64,000 nt of DNA from Mesorhizobium sp. (GTDB lineage: Bacteria > Pseudomonadota > Alphaproteobacteria > Rhizobiales > Rhizobiaceae): contig SUGL01000008.1 in NCBI GenBank assembly GCA_004963905.1, positions 1 through 64,000 of the forward strand, read 5' to 3'. The translations under genes and the position numbers were made by a program. Shown here one piece after another: positions 34,226 to 43,704 of this stretch. Positions within the stretch are counted from its first letter, which is position 1. Each line of letters opens with the position of its first letter. Under the pieces are notes generated by a model that did not search any database, had not been told where the DNA came from, and worked only from the letters and a program-made list of their open reading frames with translations.

Positions 34226-34633
34226 TCACTTCACCTCGAACTGCGGATCGAGCGGAATCTGCATCGCCGTGACCAGATGATTGGTCTGACCGGCCAGCCC
34301 GATGATTGACACCATCTCGCCGTGCTGAGCATCGGTCATGCCCTTGGCCCTGGCGGCGGCGGTGTGCGAGTGGATGCAGTAGGAACAGCCATTGGCTGTC
34401 GAGACCGCGATGTAGATCATCTCCTTGGTCAGCGGATCGATGGCGCTGTCGGCGACCATCACCGCCTTGAGCTGTTCCCAGACCCGCTTCAGCGCCGCCG
34501 GATCGTTGGCGAGCCCACGCCAGAAATTGTTGACGAAGTCGGATTTCCGTGTCGCGCGGATATCGTCGAACACGGCCTTCACCGCAGGGATCTTTTCGAC
34601 CTCGGCATCAGTCAGAAGCTTTGTGGTGGCCAT
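34226..34633 (-). CDS. carboxymuconolactone decarboxylase-family (AhpD-like) protein
   Basis: This is a helical protein of 135 residues. IYIAVSTANGCSYCIHSHT contains the CxxC-xxH pattern of AhpD-like proteins, which reduce peroxides or alkyl hydroperoxides through this disulfide. The N-terminal part (FVNNFWRGLANDPAALKRVWEQLKAVM is a longer helical stretch) is typical of the CMD family. It stands alone, convergent with the amidohydrolase gene. Confidence 0.88.
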   Translation of the reverse strand: MATTKLLTDAEVEKIPAVKAVFDDIRATRKSDFVNNFWRGLANDPAALKRVWEQLKAVMVADSAIDPLTKEMIYIAVSTANGCSYCIHSHTAAARAKGMTDAQHGEMVSIIGLAGQTNHLVTAMQIPLDPQFEVK

Positions 34634-34765
34634 GGAACATCCCCTCGTTGGGTCGGTAGATCAGGTCGTTGAATCAAGCGTCGAGCATAGACGGCTAAGC
34701 GGATTGTCCGGTTCAGTTTTTAGCTGAAACAGCATACTGCCGCATAGGTTGTCGAAGCACCTCAG

Positions 34766-34956
34766 CTTCGTCATTCTAGGGCGGAGCAAGGAGCGTAGCG
34801 ACGCAGCGCAGACCCTAGAATCCATTCCGTGACCTCGCGCGAAGGGTGCAGCGGAGCAGAATTCTGGGTCGCTGCGCATACGGCAAAGGTAACGGCATGG
34901 ATCCTCGGGTCTGCGCGGCGTCGCTTCGCTCCTTGCTTCGCCCGTGGATGACGAAG
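34766..34956. repeat. long inverted repeat, family D, in the gap 34634-35003
   Basis: The left arm (34766-34804) carries GTCATTCTAGGGCGGAGCAA and then GGAGCGTAGCGACGC. The right arm (34918-34956) is its imperfect reverse complement, ending in GTGGATGACG. Between the arms lies about 113 bases with CCTAGAATCCATTCC. It has the look of a rhizobial miniature element. The rest of the gap 34634-35003 contains no gene. Confidence 0.75.
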
Positions 34957-35003
34957 GGACGGACGATCCGGCCAATTGTCGACGTGCCCACCAGCCAACG
35001 CCC

Positions 35004-36500
35004 CTAGTGCACCGCCGCATACATGATCTTCTCCTCCGTCGCCTCCGCCGGCGAGAACTCTTCCACGATACGGCCCTGGCGGCAGACCAGGATGCGATCG
35101 GAAAGGTTCATGATCTCGGGCAGGTAGGACGAGATGACGACGACGGCGAGGCCCTCGTCGGCCAGCCGGTTGATGATCTGGTGGATCTCGGCGATGGCGC
35201 CGACGTCCACGCCGCGCGTCGGCTCGTCGAGGATGACGATGCGCGGTTTCTGCACCAGCCCCTTGCCGATCACGACTTTCTGCTGGTTGCCGCCCGAAAG
35301 CTCGACCACGCGTGCATTGTCGTTGATTGCCCGGATGTTGAGCGTCTTCGTCCATTCGGCCGAAAGCTGTCGCATCTCCTGCGCATTGATCACCCAGGCC
35401 TTTTCGCGCCCGGCAGCCAACAGCCCGCCAAACAGGTTCTCGGCAATGCCCATGGTCTCGAAAATGCCTTCGCTCTTGCGGTCCTCGGTGACGTAGACGA
35501 TGCCGTCGGCGACCGCTTCGGCCGGCACCAGATAGCGCACGGGCCTATCGTCGAGCTCGATCGTGCCGCCGCGCAGGAAATCGCGCTTGTAGATGCCCGA
35601 CACGATCTTGAACGTCTCGGTGCGGCCGGACCCGATCAGCCCGAACACGCCGGTGATCTGCCCCTCGAAGATCGAGAAGGAATTGTTGCGCACGATGTTG
35701 CTCATCGAGATGTCCTGCACGGACAGCACCTTTCGGCCCGCCTTGCGTAGCTTCGCCTCGTCGCGCTGGCGGTAGATCTGCCCCGTCAGCGAGCGCCCGA
35801 CCATGGCGGCGACGATCCTGTCGCGGTCGAAGGCGGCAGTGTCGTCGGTGATCACCAGTTCGCCGTCGCGCAGGATGGTGATGCGGTCGGCGATCGTCAG
35901 CGCCTCTTCCAGCGCGTGGCTGATGAAGACGATGGAGACGCCGCGCGCCTTCAGCCGGCGGATCAGCGCGAAGAAGTGGCGTTTCTCCTCCGGCGTCAGC
36001 GTCGCGGTCGGCTCGTCGAAGATGATGATCTCGGCATTGTGGTGGACGGCGCGCGCGATCTCGACCATCTGCCGCTTCGCGGCGCCAAGTGTGGCCACCA
36101 TGGCGTTCGGATCGACGGGAAAATTCAGCGACTGCAGGAACTGCTGCGCCGAGATGTAGGTGCCGCGCAGCCGGTTGAGGAATTTCTCGGTGCCGAGATA
36201 GAGGTTCTGCGCCACCGTCATCGACGGCACCAGGCTGGTTTCCTGGAACACCATGGCGATGCCGGCCTCCAGCGCCGCATGCGGCGAGGCATAGGCGGTC
36301 TCGACGCCCTTGTGGAACATCTTGCCCGAGGTCGCGTCGATGACGCCGGCGATGATCTTGGTCAGTGTCGACTTGCCGGCGCCGTTCTCGCCGAGCAGCG
36401 CGTGGATCTCGCCTTTCCTGAGATCGAAGCTGACATTCTTCACCGCCGGCACGCCGCGATAGGTCTTGGTGACGTTCTCCAGCCGCAAGATCGGGTCCAT
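35004..36500 (-). CDS. sugar ABC transporter ATP-binding protein, double NBD (RbsA type)
   Basis: The protein has 498 residues with two nucleotide-binding domains. Domain 1 has GENGAGKST, LGAAKRQMVEIARAV and IIFDEPTATL. Domain 2 has the family's altered P-loop (GLIGSGRTE) with LSGGNQQKVVIGKGL and VILDEPTRGVD. The ATG at 36500 follows AGGAGG and overlaps the stop of the upstream propeller gene by one base. It is the last gene of the operon that contains a permease-propeller fusion. Confidence 0.92.
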   Translation of the reverse strand: MDPILRLENVTKTYRGVPAVKNVSFDLRKGEIHALLGENGAGKSTLTKIIAGVIDATSGKMFHKGVETAYASPHAALEAGIAMVFQETSLVPSMTVAQNLYLGTEKFLNRLRGTYISAQQFLQSLNFPVDPNAMVATLGAAKRQMVEIARAVHHNAEIIIFDEPTATLTPEEKRHFFALIRRLKARGVSIVFISHALEEALTIADRITILRDGELVITDDTAAFDRDRIVAAMVGRSLTGQIYRQRDEAKLRKAGRKVLSVQDISMSNIVRNNSFSIFEGQITGVFGLIGSGRTETFKIVSGIYKRDFLRGGTIELDDRPVRYLVPAEAVADGIVYVTEDRKSEGIFETMGIAENLFGGLLAAGREKAWVINAQEMRQLSAEWTKTLNIRAINDNARVVELSGGNQQKVVIGKGLVQKPRIVILDEPTRGVDVGAIAEIHQIINRLADEGLAVVVISSYLPEIMNLSDRILVCRQGRIVEEFSPAEATEEKIMYAAVH

Positions 36501-37555
36501 CACAAACCTCCTGCGAGCGCTTCGAGCGCCAGCACACAATCGCCACCCTTGGAGGCGACGAAAAGGCGGCCGTCCTTTTCCGCCACGCTGCAGATGCCGT
36601 GGCGCGTGCCGTTGGCACGGCTGTGCAGGCTGAACAGCGGCTGCATGTTTTTATCGAGTCTGGCCACCAGCCCGTAGGAACGGCTGGGCGACCACGGCTT
36701 GTGGATGCCCATGGTGCGGATACCGCCGCATTGCAGCGGTTCGAGGAAGCTGCGGTTGGAGGCGAGCGCCGGTGCGATCCAGTAGGCCGGCGGCACCTGT
36801 CCGATCATGTCCTCGCGGTAGCGTTTTTCCTGCAGAACGAATTCGATCAGCCGGTTGCGCGGCGCGAACAGCGCCAGCCAGGCGCCACCGTCGCCGGACG
36901 GCGACAACCGCGCAGGATAGCCGGGCAGATGCGCCAGCACCGTCGATCGGCTTCCGCTCGAACCGTCGAAACGGACAAGCTGGTGGCGCCAGCTTTCGCT
37001 GACCAGCACGTCGCCGCCGATCGGATGGAGTCCGTAGGGAAAGGCGATGTCGCCGGCGACCTTGCGAAACGCCGAGCCGCTCGCGTCCCGCTTCCACAGC
37101 GAGCCGGACGCGCCATGCTCCATCAGGTCGGCGGCCCATTGCGAAGACGCATGGCGGGACGAGCCGTTGGCCAGCCACAGCGAGCCGTCCCTTGCATAGG
37201 CAAGCGCCGTGATGCAGCGGACTTCGGCAGGCAGCAAAACCTCCTTGCCGGCAATCAGCAGCTTGCCGGTCTCGAGCCCGACCGTCAGCTCCCCCGCAGG
37301 CGACGCGGCGAGTGCCGTGACTGTCGCTGGAAAGGTCTCGACGACGGAGGGTTCTCCGCTGGAAGCAATCGCGAACACGGCATTGCCGCTGGAGGCGAGC
37401 AGTCTGTCGTCGGCGACGAGCAGATTGTCGGCCTCCGTCAGTTCGGCGAAGGCCGGCACGTCGTCGAGCCTGGTGTTGGGCCGGAAGGCGCCGTCGAGCG
37501 GCGGGATCGTCACCGCCTTGCCTCGGAAGATGTCGAGCACCGGATCGAGGATCAT
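36500..37555 (-). CDS. beta-propeller protein of the SMP-30/gluconolactonase-like superfamily
   Basis: The protein has 351 residues with repeated short beta-blade segments such as DGSLWLANGSSR, HPIGGDVLVSESWRHQLVRF and SGDGGAWLALFAPRNRLIEF. The pattern matches lactonase-like propellers and partly mirrors the propeller fused to the permease encoded just upstream. No signal peptide is visible from the chosen ATG at 37555, so it should be cytoplasmic. It overlaps both neighbours by a few bases. It may process the imported sugar lactone (inference). Confidence 0.75.
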   Translation of the reverse strand: MILDPVLDIFRGKAVTIPPLDGAFRPNTRLDDVPAFAELTEADNLLVADDRLLASSGNAVFAIASSGEPSVVETFPATVTALAASPAGELTVGLETGKLLIAGKEVLLPAEVRCITALAYARDGSLWLANGSSRHASSQWAADLMEHGASGSLWKRDASGSAFRKVAGDIAFPYGLHPIGGDVLVSESWRHQLVRFDGSSGSRSTVLAHLPGYPARLSPSGDGGAWLALFAPRNRLIEFVLQEKRYREDMIGQVPPAYWIAPALASNRSFLEPLQCGGIRTMGIHKPWSPSRSYGLVARLDKNMQPLFSLHSRANGTRHGICSVAEKDGRLFVASKGGDCVLALEALAGGL

Positions 37556-39675
37556 GGTTTTGCCCCCCAATAGGAGGCAGGGCCGGTCCAGCTGGGGTCG
37601 GCGCCTTCGATCTTGTAGCGGCCGATGCGATTGTTGAGGATGCCGCCGACGAAGAGATATCCCTTGTGCTCGCGCATCGAGGTGACCATCGGATGGACGG
37701 CGCCGGAGAGATCCCCAAGCGTCTCGACGATGCCACCCTTCTCGTTGAACTTCACCACGCCGCCGGTGTTGATGTTTGGAAACAGCCATTCGTCCTGCGG
37801 CAGGCGCCGCGTCATGCGCTTGCGCATGTCGGGATGACGCAGCGACAGGTCGAAGCTAGGCGTGCGCATGCCGAGCCAGGCCATCCAGTAATTGCCGTCG
37901 GAGGCCCGGTTGATATTGTCGGGGTAGCCCGGCATGTCGCGGATGACGCACTCGGCGGTGCCGGCCTTCGGCCCCTCCAGCCAGTAGCGGTGCACGCGGC
38001 AGGCCCAGCTCTCGGCGAAGAACAGCGATTTGCCGTCATGCGCGATGCAGACGCCGTTCGTGTAACGGTAGCCGTCGAGCAGCGTCTTCGTCGATCCGTC
38101 CGTCGGGTCATAGACCAGCAGGCGTCCCGTGGCTCGGTTCTCGATCGAGTCCAGCGCCCAATCATGCGCGTCATAGCGCTTGGTCGAGTCTGTGAAATAG
38201 ATGCGGCCGTCTGGAGCGATGTCGCAATCGTTCGGATCGCGCAGCCGCGCATCGTCGACGATCGAGGTCCAGGATCGCGCCGTCTCGGCCGAGAGCCGTT
38301 TCACCTCGCGCTCGGGCGAGACGGAGTAGAGCCCCATCGCGCCGACGCAGCTGATCAGGTTGCCTGATTTGTCGAAAGCAAGTCCGAGCGGGAAGCCGCC
38401 GATATGGGCGAAGACCTCGGAGCGCTTGTAGTCGGGCGCGAAGAAGCGGACGATCTCGCCATGTCGCGTGCCGCAGTAAAGATGGTCGTCACTGTCGAGG
38501 ATGACGTCCTCCGGTCCTTCCAGCTCCCCGAGCCCGATATGGTCGGCCCCCGACAGGCGGTTGTCGAGTTCGTAGGGCGTGCCGGAGCCGGGTGCCGCCG
38601 ATTGTGTCTCACCCATCCTGAGATAGACCGGCGCGACATAGACCTCGTTCAGCACCTTGTGGCGGTTCTTCAGCCAGCGAATGTCGATGGTGACGGCGAC
38701 CGCCAAAAGGATGCCCAGCACCATCTGGTTGGTGCCGGTACCGTAGCCCAACCGGATCAGGCCGTTGGTCATGGTCAGCACGATGATCGCGCCCATCAGC
38801 CCCTTGACCACCGAGCCGCGGCCGCCGCCGAGGCTGACGCCGCCGACCACCGCCGCCGTCAGCGCCATGATTTCCAGGTTGAGGCCGGTGCCTGGCCCGG
38901 CGCCGCTCAGGCGGCATGCGATGAGGAAGCCGCCGATCGAGCAGCAGAGGCCCGAAAAGACATAGGTCATGAAGACGGTGCGGCGCACGCGGATGCCGGC
39001 ATTGTGGGCCGAGCGGCGCGAGCCGCCCACCGCCAGCACATGCCATCCGGGCCGTGAACGCGTCAGTGCGATATGGGTGATGATGGCAAGGATGATCGCC
39101 AGCCACACCGATACCGAGAGCCCCCAGAATGTGCCGTCGCCGATGAAGTCGAGTACATCGGAGGAGGCTTGGGAAAGCTGCACGTCCGCGGCATAGGTGC
39201 TGACCAGGATGTCGAACAGCGCTCGCCCGAAGATGAAGGTGACCAGCGTGGTGAGGAAGGCGCGCAGTCTCAAATAACCGACCAGATAGCCGTTGATGGC
39301 ACCGAAGACGAGGCCGGTGGCGAGCGCCGCGACTAGCGCGAGCCAGACCGACTGTTCGAGGATGAAGAAGACATAGACGGCGGAAAAACAGGACAGTGCG
39401 AAGATCGAGCCCACCGAAAGATCGATGCCGCCGCCCAGCATCACCACGGTCATGCCGACGACGACCAGGGAGAACTCGCCGAGCTGGCGTGTCGATTCCT
39501 GCAGCGAACTGGGCTTGAAGAATCCGGGGATGATCGAGCCGAACACGCCGAGCGTCGCCACCAGCGCCAAGAAGGGTATGGCGTTGTCGGTCCAGCGCTT
39601 GGTCAGGATCTCGCCGACCAGATGATCGGGCACGAGATTGTAGCGCCAGGCCTGGAGGCGTTCGCGAAAATTCAT
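37552..39675 (-). CDS. fusion protein: sugar ABC permease (RbsC type) plus strictosidine-synthase-like beta-propeller
   Basis: The single frame encodes 707 residues. Residues 1-335 are a complete CUT2 permease (VVVGMTVVMLGGGIDLSVGS about 71-90, VVGGVSLGGGRGS about 277-289). A linker of roughly 45 residues follows. Residues 385-700 form a six-bladed strictosidine-synthase/lactonase-like domain: EGPEDVILD, DPNDCDIAPDGRIYFTDS, ENRATGRLLVYDP, YTNGVCIAHDG and GYPDNI. No frameshift or internal ribosome site is seen at the junction. The propeller should lie in the cytoplasm at the channel exit. This could couple uptake to lactone hydrolysis or sensing. Confidence 0.9.
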   Translation of the reverse strand: MNFRERLQAWRYNLVPDHLVGEILTKRWTDNAIPFLALVATLGVFGSIIPGFFKPSSLQESTRQLGEFSLVVVGMTVVMLGGGIDLSVGSIFALSCFSAVYVFFILEQSVWLALVAALATGLVFGAINGYLVGYLRLRAFLTTLVTFIFGRALFDILVSTYAADVQLSQASSDVLDFIGDGTFWGLSVSVWLAIILAIITHIALTRSRPGWHVLAVGGSRRSAHNAGIRVRRTVFMTYVFSGLCCSIGGFLIACRLSGAGPGTGLNLEIMALTAAVVGGVSLGGGRGSVVKGLMGAIIVLTMTNGLIRLGYGTGTNQMVLGILLAVAVTIDIRWLKNRHKVLNEVYVAPVYLRMGETQSAAPGSGTPYELDNRLSGADHIGLGELEGPEDVILDSDDHLYCGTRHGEIVRFFAPDYKRSEVFAHIGGFPLGLAFDKSGNLISCVGAMGLYSVSPEREVKRLSAETARSWTSIVDDARLRDPNDCDIAPDGRIYFTDSTKRYDAHDWALDSIENRATGRLLVYDPTDGSTKTLLDGYRYTNGVCIAHDGKSLFFAESWACRVHRYWLEGPKAGTAECVIRDMPGYPDNINRASDGNYWMAWLGMRTPSFDLSLRHPDMRKRMTRRLPQDEWLFPNINTGGVVKFNEKGGIVETLGDLSGAVHPMVTSMREHKGYLFVGGILNNRIGRYKIEGADPSWTGPASYWGAKP

Positions 39676-39693
39676 CGGCTGCTGCTGTCAATC

Positions 39694-39743
39694 AAGAGAA
39701 AGAGGTGGCAAGAGAAAGAGGTGGCCGGAACGTCCGGCCACCT
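39694..39743 (-). promoter_or_regulatory. intercistronic hairpin plus 16-bp tandem duplication
   Basis: AGGTGGCCGGA (39719-39729) and TCCGGCCACCT (39733-39743) form a perfect 11-bp stem with a 3-base loop, 23 bases past the binding-protein stop codon. AAGAGAAAGAGGTGGC occurs twice in tandem (39694-39709 and 39710-39725), so half of the stem is duplicated. It separates the binding-protein gene from the permease-propeller gene. Confidence 0.7.
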
Positions 39744-39766
39744 CGCGGGATGCTTGGTCTGCGGCC

Positions 39767-40792
39767 TTACTTTGCCGCCGCTTCGGCCTGCAACGCTTTC
39801 AAGTCCCAGCAACTGTCGGGCTTGAGGTCAGCCTTGGTCGTCGCCTTCTCCAGCGTGTAGATGTAGGTATGCGAGGTGCCGGCCGGCTGGCCGCTCTGCA
39901 GCAGGAACTTGATGATGGCGTTCATGTCGCCCGACTGGCGGGCGAGATCGGTCATCACCACCGCGCCGTAGGTGCCGTCCTGAAGCTTGTCGCAGTCAGC
40001 GGTCTTTTCGCCGCCGCCGGTGGTAACCAGAAACACCTTGCCGTCGAGCTTGGCGTCGCGGATCGCGGCGGAGGCGCCGGTGGCGTCGCCGTCCCAGAAA
40101 TCGATGATCGAGCAGATGTCGGGATGCTGCTGCAGCATCGTCGTCGTCACGTTGCGCGAGGTGGTCGCGTCCCAATTGGAATCCGGCTTGGCGACGACCT
40201 GGAAGTCGGGATGCTTCTCCAGCACCTTCATGATGCCGGCATACTGGTAGAGGCTGGAGGAATTCGCCTGGTCGCCCTGCACCAGCCCGATCTTCTTGGA
40301 CGAGTTCTCGCCGCAGCCCTTGATCGCCGCTTCGGCCTCGAGCTGGCCGAGCTTGTCCCAGTCACTGCCGACGAAAGCGTCGGCCGGGAAGTTCGCCGGA
40401 TTGTCGACCAGCAGCACAAAGGTGCCGGCGGCCTGCGCCTTCTTCATCAGCTTGGAGTAGGAGTTGAGGTCCGGCGCGTGGATGATCAGCACGTCGGGCC
40501 TGGTGTCGGAAGCGATGGCGTCGGTGATCGCCTGCGCGCCGGCGTCGACGACCCAGTTCGGGTCGCGCGTCTCGAAGGTGCCGCCCCAGGCCTCGACCTC
40601 CTTCTTGAGGTAATGCGCCCAGCCCTGAGCCAGGTCGAAGCCCATGGCCAGCGGCACCAGCATGACGCGCTTGCCGTTGAGCGCCTTGCTATAGGCGGCC
40701 GGGCCCGGATCGTCCGCGGCGAAGCTGGGAGCAACGAAGGCCGAAACGGCAAGCGCCGTGGCCGCCGCCATCAAAGTCCTGATCAGTTTCAT
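39767..40792 (-). CDS. sugar ABC transporter substrate-binding protein
   Basis: This is a periplasmic receptor of 341 residues with a signal peptide ending at APSFA (about residue 25). GKRVMLVPLAMGFDLAQGWAHYL and VLLVDNPANFPADAFVGSDW match type I sugar-binding proteins. The ATG at 40792 follows GAGGA. It lies between two permease genes, the downstream one fused to a propeller. The ligand is unknown; the lactonase-like partners hint at a sugar lactone or glycoside. Confidence 0.88.
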   Translation of the reverse strand: MKLIRTLMAAATALAVSAFVAPSFAADDPGPAAYSKALNGKRVMLVPLAMGFDLAQGWAHYLKKEVEAWGGTFETRDPNWVVDAGAQAITDAIASDTRPDVLIIHAPDLNSYSKLMKKAQAAGTFVLLVDNPANFPADAFVGSDWDKLGQLEAEAAIKGCGENSSKKIGLVQGDQANSSSLYQYAGIMKVLEKHPDFQVVAKPDSNWDATTSRNVTTTMLQQHPDICSIIDFWDGDATGASAAIRDAKLDGKVFLVTTGGGEKTADCDKLQDGTYGAVVMTDLARQSGDMNAIIKFLLQSGQPAGTSHTYIYTLEKATTKADLKPDSCWDLKALQAEAAAK

Positions 40793-40878
40793 GTCACATC
40801 CTCTGGTTTCGATTGTTGCCGGCCGGTCGGCACGATCCGGCCGGGTACCCGAGAGCAGGATGGGCTGGCCCGTCTGCT

Positions 40879-41865
40879 CTAGATGTCGCCTTGCTGCGCG
40901 GTCTGCTCGTCGCGCGGATTGATGACGCCGTCGACGACGATGGCGCCGAGCAGGATCGCCGCCTTGATGAGGTTCTGGTAAAGCAGCGGGATGTCGATGA
41001 TCGTCATCGCATTGAGCAGGATGCCGATCAGCGCCGCCCCGACCAGCACGTTGCGCACTCCTCCCCGTCCACCCGAAAGCCCGATGCCGCCGATCACCGC
41101 CACCAGCACGATGTCGTAGAGCAGGGTCGAATTCACCACACGCGTGTTGATCGAATGCAAGCTGGCGGCCGTGAGCAGGCCGGCGATCAGCGCCACCAAG
41201 GCCGAAAGCACGTAGCGCAGCACCAGCATCGGCCGCACTGGAATGCCGATGTTGCGCGCCGCGACCGGGTTGTCGCCGGCGAAATAGATGAAGCGGCCCC
41301 ATTTGGTGTAGCGCAGGAACAGGAAGACCAGGAAAGCAAGCCCGGCGAAGACGAAGACCTCGACCGGAACGTCGAGGAAGCGCAAGCCGCCGAGCAGCTC
41401 CACCCAATGACCCTGGGGCACCGGAACGGCATCCTGCGTGATCAATTGCGAACGCACATAGCCGAAGACGAAGGACCCGGTCGCCAGCGTGACGAAGATC
41501 GCCGGCACGTCGGCATAGGCAACCAGAAAACCGTTGAGCAGTCCGATGGCGAGCACGCCGGCGAGCACATAGGCGAATGCCAGCCCTTCGGACGTTCCGG
41601 TGTTGAGCAGTTGCAGATACCAGGCAACCGACATCGCCATGATCGCCACCGCCGACAGGTCGATGCCGCGGCCTATGATGACGACGGCCATGCCAAGCGC
41701 CAGAATACCCAGGACGGAAACCGAACGGACGATGGCGACGAGGTTATCGGCAGTCAGGAAACCGGGCAGCCCGATAGCGGCCGCGGCGAACAGCAGGATG
41801 GCGATCGCAAAAACGATGCCTTCCTGATTAACGCGCCTCCAATTGAGCCGGCCGATGGCGTTCAT
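40879..41865 (-). CDS. sugar ABC transporter permease (RbsC type)
   Basis: The permease has 328 residues from the ATG at 41865; in-frame starts at 41910 (ATG) and 41919 (TTG) are possible but would extend the short cytoplasmic N-terminus. LGMAVVIIGRGIDLSAVAIMA and VAVIGGIGLSGGRGG are the conserved blocks. It is the first gene of the operon and presumably pairs with the permease half of the fusion protein. The 282-base upstream gap contains TTGACG on the minus strand (41949-41944) as a possible -35 but no clear -10. Confidence 0.88.
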   Translation of the reverse strand: MNAIGRLNWRRVNQEGIVFAIAILLFAAAAIGLPGFLTADNLVAIVRSVSVLGILALGMAVVIIGRGIDLSAVAIMAMSVAWYLQLLNTGTSEGLAFAYVLAGVLAIGLLNGFLVAYADVPAIFVTLATGSFVFGYVRSQLITQDAVPVPQGHWVELLGGLRFLDVPVEVFVFAGLAFLVFLFLRYTKWGRFIYFAGDNPVAARNIGIPVRPMLVLRYVLSALVALIAGLLTAASLHSINTRVVNSTLLYDIVLVAVIGGIGLSGGRGGVRNVLVGAALIGILLNAMTIIDIPLLYQNLIKAAILLGAIVVDGVINPRDEQTAQQGDI

Positions 41866-42147
41866 CGCTATGCTTTTGCCCCCGATGGCCTGGCTCTTGC
41901 GAACCGCCATTGCAAGCAAAAGCTAATCGGCTCAACACCGGCTCGTCAAATGAATCCGCGTTCAAAGACCAGGCCTGTTCGACTATTTGCCGAGTGGACG
42001 CATCGATTGCCGAAACTGGCGCAATGGCCGGAAACTCCTAGGCTTTTGGCAATTCGTTGCATGGATCGCTCAGCCCGCGGAAGAACGCGTTCGAAGTCTG
42101 CGAGGCCGGCGGAATTTACGTCTGCAAAACGCTGCAGGCGCGCGATG

Positions 42148-43614
42148 TCAGTTGTCTGCGGAATGGCCCGAAACCTCGGCGCCGGCGGCAGGCGGCAGGA
42201 CCATGAAACGCAACGATGCCGCAAGTCCGATCAGGCCGATCGCGACGAATGCGATTCTGAAGTCGACGAGGTCGGGCGCAGCTTCGCCTCTGCCAATCCG
42301 CGACAGGTTGAGGACCGCTGCCGCTATCGCCACGCCGAACAGCATCGATATCTGCTGCAGCATGCTGGAGAGCGTCGCCGCCGAGCTGCGCTGTGCGCCG
42401 CCGATATCGGCGAAGGCAAGCGTGTTGAGCGCGGTGAACTGCATCGAGCGCGTGAGACCGGCGATCAGCATCAGCGCCACCACAAATCCCAGCGGCGTTT
42501 GCGGTGAGATCGCCCCGCAGGCCATGATCGCCAGCGAGGCGATCAGCCCGTTGACGACCAGCACGCGGCGGAAGCCGAAGCGCCTGAGTGTCGGCGTGGT
42601 CACCGCCTTCATGCCGAGATTGCCCAAGAAATAGGCCAGGATCAGCAGGCCGGCATCGACCGGCCGCATCCCGAAGCCGATCTGGAACAGCAGCGGCAGC
42701 AGGAACGGCGTGGCATTGATCGCGACGCGAAAGATCGTGCCCGCCGACAGCGTCGATATCGCAAAAGTCAGCACCCTGAAGGCGGAAAGGTCGAGCAACG
42801 GATGCGGCGCGCGCAGCAAATGCCGGACGGCGAACCAGCCGATGACGACGCCGGCGGCGATCAGACCGACCGACGGCAGCGTGCCGTTCTCGGGATGCGC
42901 GAGACGCTCCAGGCCATAGAGCATCACCGCGAGGCCGAGCGAGGTCACGAAGAAGCCCGGCCAGTCGAGCGGCCTCGCCTCGGCGTCGCGATCGCCCGGC
43001 ACGAAACGGGCGACCAGCAGCAATCCGGTCAGCCCGAGCGGGACGTTGATGAAGAAGTTCCAGTGCCAGGAGAGATAGGTGGTGATGAAACCGCCGAGCA
43101 CCGGGCCGACCACCGGAGCGAACAAGGCCGGCCAGGTGATCAGCGCCGTGGCGTTGAGCAATTCCGATTTGGCGGCGTTGCGCAGCACCAGGATGCGGCC
43201 GACCGGCGTCATCAAGGCGCTGCCCAGGCCCTGCACGATGCGGGCGGCGACGAACTGCGTCAGGCTTTGCGAGAAGCCGCAGGCGACCGAGGCCAGGCTG
43301 AACAGGGCGATCGCGACCAGGAAGACGTTGCGCGCGCCAAAACGGTCGGCGAGCCAGGCCGACAGCGGCACGAACACCGCCATGGTCAGCATATAGGCGG
43401 TGATGCCGATGCTCATCGCCACGGCCGGCACGCCGAAGGACTGGCCCATCTGCGGCAGCGACGTCGAGATGATCGTCGAATCGAGCAGCTGCATGAAGAA
43501 GGCGACGGCGACGATCAGCGCCACGCGCCGTGCCTGGCGCGCCGCCATCGGCACGGGCCGGGACACGGCCTCGTTGTCGGGAATGCTTGTCATGACGCGC
43601 TGGTTGAACAGCAT
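42148..43614 (-). CDS. DHA2-family (EmrB/QacA) MFS multidrug efflux transporter
   Basis: The protein has 488 residues and about fourteen membrane segments. QLLDSTIISTSLPQMGQSFG in segment 1, WLADRFGARN after segment 2 and GPVLGGFITTYLSWHWNFFINVP (motif C region) are represented here as FFMQLLDSTIIS, WLADRFGARN and GPVLGGFI, all typical of DHA2 proton antiporters. It exports drugs or metabolites. ATGs at 43614 and 43593 are both possible starts. It is divergent from the ornithine-cyclodeaminase-like gene with a 90-base gap. Confidence 0.92.
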   Translation of the reverse strand: MLFNQRVMTSIPDNEAVSRPVPMAARQARRVALIVAVAFFMQLLDSTIISTSLPQMGQSFGVPAVAMSIGITAYMLTMAVFVPLSAWLADRFGARNVFLVAIALFSLASVACGFSQSLTQFVAARIVQGLGSALMTPVGRILVLRNAAKSELLNATALITWPALFAPVVGPVLGGFITTYLSWHWNFFINVPLGLTGLLLVARFVPGDRDAEARPLDWPGFFVTSLGLAVMLYGLERLAHPENGTLPSVGLIAAGVVIGWFAVRHLLRAPHPLLDLSAFRVLTFAISTLSAGTIFRVAINATPFLLPLLFQIGFGMRPVDAGLLILAYFLGNLGMKAVTTPTLRRFGFRRVLVVNGLIASLAIMACGAISPQTPLGFVVALMLIAGLTRSMQFTALNTLAFADIGGAQRSSAATLSSMLQQISMLFGVAIAAAVLNLSRIGRGEAAPDLVDFRIAFVAIGLIGLAASLRFMVLPPAAGAEVSGHSADN

Positions 43615-43704
43615 TAATCCGGTTCAGTCCAGAACTTATCCAACAAACTTCCTTGCCGGCCCTCCGCCTGTTATGGATGGGCGCGGGCCGGCCGAGGGGA
43701 ATGC

